A stretch of 20,387 nucleotides of DNA from JAYVIQ01 sp043770215. GTDB lineage: Bacteria > Bacteroidota > Bacteroidia > Cytophagales > JAAEPT01. The notes beneath the pieces were generated by a model. The model searched no databases. It saw only the letters and a list, made by a program, of their open reading frames with translations, and was not told the DNA's origin. The position numbers were made by a program, and so were the translations under genes. Position 1 is the stretch's first letter, and every line of letters starts with the position of its first letter. The stretch lies in contig JAYVIQ010000182.1 of assembly GCA_043770215.1 (NCBI GenBank), positions 1-20,387 of the forward strand, read 5' to 3'. Shown in pieces: positions 16,116 through 20,387 of this stretch.

Positions 16116-17837
16116 ATGTCTTTTATTCAATCTATAGGTACTGCTACGCCAGCACACCGGTTTTCTCAAGAAACATTGCAAAATGCTGTTTCTCAACACC
16201 ATTTAGGCATCTCCAAAGATAGAATAACTACTATTTTCCAATCTTCAGCTATAAAATACAGACATAGTGTTTTGCCAGACTTAGAAGATCCAAGCAGTGA
16301 ACAAGCCCATACAAGCATTGTAGAGAAAATGAAAATCTACAAACAAGAGGCTCTACCTCTAGCCCTTTCTGCGGTAAGCGCCTTAAATCAAAACATAAGT
16401 ACTTGTACACATTTAATTACCGTTTCTTGTACCGGACTTTCTGCACCAGGCTTAGATTTTTACTTGATTCAAGCGTTGGGTCTAAAAGAAACTACTCAAA
16501 GATTAAGTGTAAATTTTATGGGTTGTTTTGCTTCTTTTCACGCTCTAAAAATGGCAAACCATATATGTGCTTCTGAAAAAAATGCACAAGTATTACTGGT
16601 TTCCGTAGAGCTATGTACCCTGCACATACAAACGGGCAATGAGCTAGATTTAGTAGTAAGCAACGCTATTTTTGCAGATGGTGCAGCAGCAGCTTGGATA
16701 ACCAATGAGGCAAAAGGCTTAGAAATAACGCACGTTTTTCAGGACATAGTACCAGAAAGCACTGCATCTATGTCTTGGGATTTAGGCATCAATAAATTTG
16801 ACATGAAACTGGGTCATAAAGTGCCAGATCAACTAAGTGGGTATTTAAAAAAAATGATTCCTTTTGTCCAATCACAAAACATAGCACATCATGCTTTACA
16901 CCCTGGAGGTAGAAAAATTATAGAAAAATACATAGAAACACTAGGCTTACAGCCAGATAATCTATCGGCTACTTTTAATACTTTATCTAATTACGGCAAC
17001 ATGTCTTCTGCAACTATTTTATTTGTTTTGAAAGAGATGCTAAGCAACCAACCAAAAGGCAATATCTTGGCCATGGGTTTTGGACCAGGTCTTACGGTAG
17101 AAGGGTTAATCTTAAGAAATACACGTAGTGAGCAAAAGCCTTCTTTTTCTCTTATAAACAGAAGCACAGTTCCCGAACTTTTAGACTCAGACACCATCCC
17201 AAAGGCAGACTTATATAAAAACTTAGATGAGCTAGCCTACATAAATAAACAATTGGGAGGCCATACCATAACCCTTAAAGGCATAAAACAACTTATAAAA
17301 AATAATCCTAAACCAAAGTATACGCTTTTAGATGTAGGATGCGGAGGGGGAGATTCTATGTACGAAATACATCTTTGGGCTAAAAAAAATGGATTGAATA
17401 TGCAATGCATAGGTTTAGACCTTTTGCCAGATGCCATAGAATATTGCAAAAACAAATATGCTCACATTTCTGAAATGACTTTTATTTGCGATGACATACA
17501 TAACTACCACACAAAAACAGACCTTATTATGTGCAATTTGGTGTGTCATCATTTGTACAATGATTTTTTAGACAGTGTGCTTTTAAAATTCAGAGATCTA
17601 AGTATTATTGGGTTTGTAATCAATGATTTAGAAAGAAATCCTATAGCATATTGGAGTATAAAATGGCTTACAGCATTGTTTTCGAAATCTCATTTGGTTC
17701 AAAATGACGCTGCTTTAAGTGTGGCAAAAGGATTTAGAAAAAAAGAATGGGCATCTATGTTTCATCGTTTAAAGATAAACAATACAAAGATTTCTTGGCA
17801 ATGGGCTTTTAGGCATTTAATTGTGTATATAAAATGA
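16116..17837 (+). CDS. Type III polyketide synthase fused to a SAM methyltransferase
   Basis: A 573-residue fusion. Residues 1 to about 340 form a complete chalcone/stilbene synthase-type PKS with the catalytic triad C137 (FMGCFAS), H262 (LHPGG) and N295 (YGNMSSAT), the SCTGLSAPGLDF motif and the GFGPG loop at 321-325. Such enzymes extend an acyl starter with malonyl-CoA to alkylpyrones or alkylresorcinols. After a linker of about 15-30 residues, residues about 365-573 form a class I methyltransferase with motif I LLDVGCGGGD at 404-413 and LGGHTITLKGI just before it. I expect PKS and methyltransferase as two separate genes in most relatives; here one frame covers both without any stop. The start is chosen because MSFIQSIGTATP matches the family N-terminus; an ATG five bases earlier is out of frame. 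It ends TGA, overlapping the next start as ATGA. Confidence 0.92.
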   Translation: MSFIQSIGTATPAHRFSQETLQNAVSQHHLGISKDRITTIFQSSAIKYRHSVLPDLEDPSSEQAHTSIVEKMKIYKQEALPLALSAVSALNQNISTCTHLITVSCTGLSAPGLDFYLIQALGLKETTQRLSVNFMGCFASFHALKMANHICASEKNAQVLLVSVELCTLHIQTGNELDLVVSNAIFADGAAAAWITNEAKGLEITHVFQDIVPESTASMSWDLGINKFDMKLGHKVPDQLSGYLKKMIPFVQSQNIAHHALHPGGRKIIEKYIETLGLQPDNLSATFNTLSNYGNMSSATILFVLKEMLSNQPKGNILAMGFGPGLTVEGLILRNTRSEQKPSFSLINRSTVPELLDSDTIPKADLYKNLDELAYINKQLGGHTITLKGIKQLIKNNPKPKYTLLDVGCGGGDSMYEIHLWAKKNGLNMQCIGLDLLPDAIEYCKNKYAHISEMTFICDDIHNYHTKTDLIMCNLVCHHLYNDFLDSVLLKFRDLSIIGFVINDLERNPIAYWSIKWLTALFSKSHLVQNDAALSVAKGFRKKEWASMFHRLKINNTKISWQWAFRHLIVYIK

Positions 17838-18970
17838 AAACAATTTATGATGTAGCCATAGTAGGTGCAGGTTTGGGGGGACTTACATTGGCAAATTTAT
17901 GTGCCGATAATGGCCTAAATGTAATTTTGTTTGAAAAAAACACCTTCCCACATCATAAAATGTGTGGAGAGTATATTTCTGGCGAGAGTATTCCTTTGCT
18001 TGCACATTTTGGTATGAACATCCATGAATTTCCTTGCATACACTCGCTTACAATTTCGGCACCAGACGGCACCAGCATACACAAAGAACTAAAGCAAAAT
18101 GCTATTGGAATAAGTAGGTATTTTGTAGATGATTTTTTGGCAAAAAGAGCAAAAAGCAAAGGGGTTTTAGTACTAGAAAACACCAAAGTTCTTTCGGCTC
18201 TAAAAAGAGAAGATTTATATGAAATTGAGTTGGGTCAAAAAGAAAAAATAGTATCTAAAATCTTGATAGGCGCTTTTGGCAAAAGGAGCAACTTAGATGT
18301 ACAGTTAAAAAGAGCATTTGTTTCTGCTAATAATAGAAGCAAAAATTATGTGGCAGTAAAATACCATGTAGCTTTAGATTTTCCAGAAAACAAAATAGAA
18401 TTACATAATTTCGAAAATGGGTATTGTGGTATATCAAGAGTAGAAAACAACATAACTTGTATTTGCTACCTTACTACAGCAGAAAATTTAGCCAATAGCC
18501 ATGGAGATATACAAGAAATGGAAAAGGAGATTCTTTGCAAAAACCCACACCTAAAAAACTATTTTTCTTCTGCTAAATTTCTTTGGGACAAACCATTGGT
18601 TATAGCGCAAGTAAATTTTTCATCTAAACCAACCGCCGAAAAAAATTGGCTTATGTGCGGAGATTCTGCTGGTATGATTGCCCCTTTGTGTGGCAATGGT
18701 ATGAGTATAGCCATGCACGCAGCAGTTTTATTGTCACATGAGCTAAAAGCCTTTTTTAGAAATGAAATAAGCTATGGAACGTTAGAAAAAAACTATTCTA
18801 AAATTCATAAAAATACATTTTCTAAACGCCTATTTTTGGGCAGAAAAATTCAATCTACCTTTGGCAATCCTACGCTTACTAAAGCTGTAATTTTAATACT
18901 AAAAAGAATTCCTTTTTTGTGTGATTGGCTCATTTCTAAAACACATGGCAACGTGTATTGGAAAAATTAG
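17834..18970 (+). CDS. FAD-dependent oxidoreductase (geranylgeranyl reductase/monooxygenase-like)
   Basis: A 378-residue flavoprotein. The N-terminal Rossmann motif is GAGLGG (11-16) followed by E34 for the ribose. KMCGEYISGE (42-51) matches the KxCGE motif of the geranylgeranyl reductase/flavin monooxygenase group. GAFGKRS at 146-152 stands where most relatives have GAdGxxS. GDSAGMIAPLCGNGMSIAMHAA (276-297) is the second FAD-binding motif. There is no signal peptide; C-terminal residues 350-368 are hydrophobic and may associate with the membrane. The start codon overlaps the PKS-methyltransferase stop by 4 bases (ATGA), so translation is coupled. By analogy with SrsC of the Streptomyces Srs pathway it may hydroxylate or oxidise the methylated polyketide. 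A reductase acting on a prenyl chain is the main alternative. Confidence 0.88.
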   Translation: MKTIYDVAIVGAGLGGLTLANLCADNGLNVILFEKNTFPHHKMCGEYISGESIPLLAHFGMNIHEFPCIHSLTISAPDGTSIHKELKQNAIGISRYFVDDFLAKRAKSKGVLVLENTKVLSALKREDLYEIELGQKEKIVSKILIGAFGKRSNLDVQLKRAFVSANNRSKNYVAVKYHVALDFPENKIELHNFENGYCGISRVENNITCICYLTTAENLANSHGDIQEMEKEILCKNPHLKNYFSSAKFLWDKPLVIAQVNFSSKPTAEKNWLMCGDSAGMIAPLCGNGMSIAMHAAVLLSHELKAFFRNEISYGTLEKNYSKIHKNTFSKRLFLGRKIQSTFGNPTLTKAVILILKRIPFLCDWLISKTHGNVYWKN

Positions 18971-19066
18971 CTCTTTATACTGCATATGTCCTTGAAATAA
19001 ACAAGGTACAAACCCTTCTTTACAAATGGGCAATCAACAGATTAGAAATTCAAAACCTATTTAAAA

Positions 19067-19525
19067 TTACACCCCAAATTGAGTTAAATGATGGTCTAAG
19101 TGTTTGTAAAACATATTATTCCATTCAGAAGATGCCAAGACACCAAAAGAATGCGATTCTCTTTGATCAAAATAAGGTTCACCTAAATCTTTAGTTTTAA
19201 GGATGTAATTTATCAAACGTTGTTTTTCATGTTCAAATTCTTTAGTTTCTGTTATGATAAATTGAGGTGCTGTTTGACTATTTTGTGTGTAAGGCAGTTC
19301 TGAAACTACTTTGTTTTTTACTAAAAGCTTCAATATAAATTTTATAAAAGCATTGGGCTTTGGATGAATATCCTCAAACGTCATTTCATAAGTTACATTG
19401 CAATGCGCTAGTAATTGACCAACATTCATTACACCCCATTTAGCTTTGCTTTCAGGAGTAAGCGCGTGTATTCTATGGATTATTTTAGTGGTTACTTCTT
19501 CTGTAAATACATTTGGTAAAGCCAT
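19067..19525 (-). CDS. DUF1569 protein (DinB-like fold)
   Basis: A 152-residue cytoplasmic protein. It has the DUF1569 pattern: residues 1-40 with WGVMNVGQLLAHC (H41), then YEMTFED, a hydrophobic stretch around 60-75, GEPYFDQRESHSFGVLASSEW and the C-terminal KHLDHHLTQFG. H41, H142 and H146 are placed like the metal-binding triad of DinB-family four-helix bundles. Such proteins are metal-dependent thiol-transferases or have unknown roles. It is convergent with the FAD enzyme, with 96 bases between the stops and no strong terminator. Its role here is unknown. Confidence 0.85.
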   Translation of the reverse strand: MALPNVFTEEVTTKIIHRIHALTPESKAKWGVMNVGQLLAHCNVTYEMTFEDIHPKPNAFIKFILKLLVKNKVVSELPYTQNSQTAPQFIITETKEFEHEKQRLINYILKTKDLGEPYFDQRESHSFGVLASSEWNNMFYKHLDHHLTQFGV

Positions 19526-19754
19526 AATAAGATCATTTTATAATTTCGTCTTTCTTTTAAAAGTAGTTGTAATATAAGAACATACTTGAGATATTTTTAA
19601 AAATCAGCACCTGTTTTTTTTGTATTCATCGATACCTATATAAGAAGCATGTAAGTATAAATAACTCATCTGTACTTTGAGTATACTAACTGTTGCAGAT
19701 ACGAATCAGTTATTTTTTTTGAATTCAATTTTAAAAGAACTACTTTTACAGTCG
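19526..19754. other. Intergenic leader between DUF1569 and the TPP riboswitch
   Basis: About 230 AT-rich bases that should hold the divergent promoters of the DUF1569 gene and of the thiamine genes. I find no exact TAnnTTTG element; TACTTTG near 19673 is one base short of the consensus. No coding frame. Confidence 0.5.
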
Positions 19755-19835
19755 ACTTTAGGGGTTCTCGATTAATTTCGGGATGAGAGATAACCCTTCG
19801 AACCTGATTTGGCTAATACCAGCGTAGGGAAAAGT
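19755..19835 (+). promoter_or_regulatory. TPP riboswitch (THI element)
   Basis: The aptamer has all the conserved THI blocks in order: GGGG at 19761-19764, GATGAGAGATAACCC (normally CTGAGA...ACCC), GAACCTGAT, GGCTAATACCAGCGTAGGGAA. The closing stem P1 pairs ACTTT (19755-19759) with AAAGT (19831-19835). It senses thiamine pyrophosphate and should lower expression of thiS-thiC when TPP is plentiful. It lies 144 bases upstream of thiS. Confidence 0.95.
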
Positions 19836-19979
19836 CCGAAGCATATCTCCAGCCCCAAGTCTCTAACCCAAAAGGGGAGTATTCTTTTTCTATTGGGGTA
19901 ATTATTCAAACAAAATGAATACTTTAAAAAAGTATAAAAGCACAGTATACAAGTTTCTTTTTGGGAATTATTAAGTAAC
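19836..19979 (+). promoter_or_regulatory. Probable riboswitch expression platform
   Basis: Contains CCCC (19853-19856), CCC (19867-19869), GGGG (19874-19877) and GGGG (19895-19898), which can form mutually exclusive pairings: CCCCAA with TTGGGG at 19893-19898, or CCCC with GGGG at 19874-19877. The latter hairpin is followed by TTCTTTTTC (19882-19890), which could work as an attenuator. Whether control is by termination or by start masking cannot be settled by eye. Confidence 0.4.
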
Positions 19980-20180
19980 ATGGAGATTATTCTAAACAAC
20001 AAAGTGCAAGCAATAAAAGACAAATCTAATCTTGTAGATTTGGTTGCTGAACTTCAATTGCCAGAAAAGGGAATTGCTTTAGCAGTAAACAACGCTGTAG
20101 TACCCAAAAATGAATGGCAAAGTTTTGAACTTTCTGAGCAAATGAAAGTTACTCTAATTAGAGCAACACAGGGTGGCTAG
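19980..20180 (+). CDS. thiS: Sulfur carrier protein ThiS
   Basis: A 66-residue ubiquitin-like sulfur carrier for the thiazole half of thiamine. It has the N-terminal MEIILNNK strand, the LPEKGIALAVNNAVVPKNEW core and the invariant C-terminal ...RATQGG; the final Gly-Gly is adenylated by ThiF and then carries the thiocarboxylate used by ThiG. Normal length. First gene after the TPP riboswitch and 80 bases ahead of thiC. Confidence 0.95.
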   Translation: MEIILNNKVQAIKDKSNLVDLVAELQLPEKGIALAVNNAVVPKNEWQSFELSEQMKVTLIRATQGG

Positions 20181-20198
20181 ACCTTAAGGTCCAATTGG
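20180..20198 (+). repeat. Overlapping palindromes after thiS
   Basis: GACCTTAAGGTC (20180-20191), a perfect 12-base palindrome, overlaps the last base of the thiS stop codon and is followed at once by CCAATTGG (20191-20198). No T run follows, so it is not a standard terminator; it may pause, process or stabilise the thiS-thiC mRNA. Confidence 0.4.
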
Positions 20199-20260
20199 GC
20201 AATTTGAATTAAATAAATTAAACATACCTTGTAAATCTCCCTTAGGGGCTAGGTGATATT

Positions 20261-20387
20261 ATGAAAAACAAAGATACTAAACCATCGCAATCTGTAATTA
20301 CTCGTGAGCCTTTTACAGGATCTAAGAAGATTTATGTTCAAGGAAAATTACACAATATAAAAGTAGCTATGAGAGAAATCTCTCTAA
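20261..20387 (+). CDS. thiC: Phosphomethylpyrimidine synthase ThiC, N-terminus only
   Basis: 42 codons to the window edge. After MKNKDTKPSQSV the sequence ITREPFTGSKKIYVQGKLHNIKVAMREISL matches the conserved ThiC N-terminus (ITREPFPGSRKIYV.G..H..I.VPMREI). ThiC is a radical-SAM [4Fe-4S] enzyme that turns aminoimidazole ribotide into HMP phosphate. It is co-transcribed with thiS under the TPP riboswitch. The catalytic domain lies outside the window. Confidence 0.93.
   Translation, partial: MKNKDTKPSQSVITREPFTGSKKIYVQGKLHNIKVAMREISL

Noticed and set aside
18990..19006. CCTTG...CAAGG hairpin as terminator between the convergent FAD and DUF1569 genes
   Set aside because: Five pairs only and no T run on either strand.
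18958..19194. 78-residue plus-strand frame after the FAD gene
   Set aside because: It overlaps the end of the FAD gene and the 3' part of the DUF1569 gene, with no homology seen.
19772..20023. 83-residue minus-strand frame
   Set aside because: It is antisense to the TPP riboswitch and the thiS start, both of which are certain.

Overview
The window looks like a chromosomal segment of an AT-rich member of the Bacteroidota. The lineage call rests on four things: a type IX secretion (T9SS) C-terminal sorting domain on a giant adhesin, a Bacteroidota-style promoter (TTTG, 19 nt, TAnnTTTG) in front of the tRNA, an outer-membrane beta-barrel that resembles the DUF6089 group, and the HdrD/HdrE-like iron-sulfur pair common in this phylum. 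The order or family cannot be fixed from the sequence alone. Most of the window is ordinary housekeeping or surface-protein DNA, with one small biosynthetic cluster.

Layout, left to right. (1) 111-2284, minus strand: a two-gene redox module, a membrane cytochrome-b-like/di-[4Fe-4S] protein followed by a CCG-domain iron-sulfur protein. (2) 2414-2566, plus strand: tRNA-Phe(GAA) with a recognisable promoter and a strong terminator. (3) 2567-3004: an intergenic gap holding one copy of a structured repeat. (4) 3005-4366, minus: an M20 dipeptidase broken by one in-frame TGA. (5) 4523-5446, minus: an exported beta-barrel protein with a charged tail. (6) 5815-8403, minus: complete mutS. (7) 8404-9089: a long gap with the second copy of the structured repeat and a possible decayed tRNA. 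(8) 9090-14081, plus: a 1,663-residue secreted adhesin-like protein built of autotransporter-associated beta-strand repeats and ending in a T9SS sorting domain. (9) 14082-14595: terminators and a GC-richer island with no gene. (10) 14596-15860, minus: a YceI-like lipid-binding protein and a small beta-barrel protein in one likely operon. (11) 16116-18970, plus: a natural-product cassette, a type III polyketide synthase fused to a SAM methyltransferase and translationally coupled to a FAD-dependent oxidoreductase. (12) 19067-19525, minus: a DinB-fold DUF1569 protein. (13) 19755-20387, plus: a TPP riboswitch, thiS and the start of thiC.

How the parts may work together. The PKS-methyltransferase and the flavoenzyme form a self-contained synthesise/methylate/oxidise pathway, by analogy with the phenolic-lipid pathway SrsA/B/C of Streptomyces. 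The divergent YceI-like gene belongs to a family that binds polyisoprenoid-type lipids in the periplasm, so a link to the product is possible but unproven. The thiamine genes are controlled in cis by the riboswitch. The observations most worth a second look are the PKS-methyltransferase fusion cassette, the pair of covarying hairpin repeats, the nonsense codon in the dipeptidase, and the GC-richer structured island at 14402-14535. I do not see a clearly novel defence or mobile system, and no CRISPR array or intact insertion sequence.
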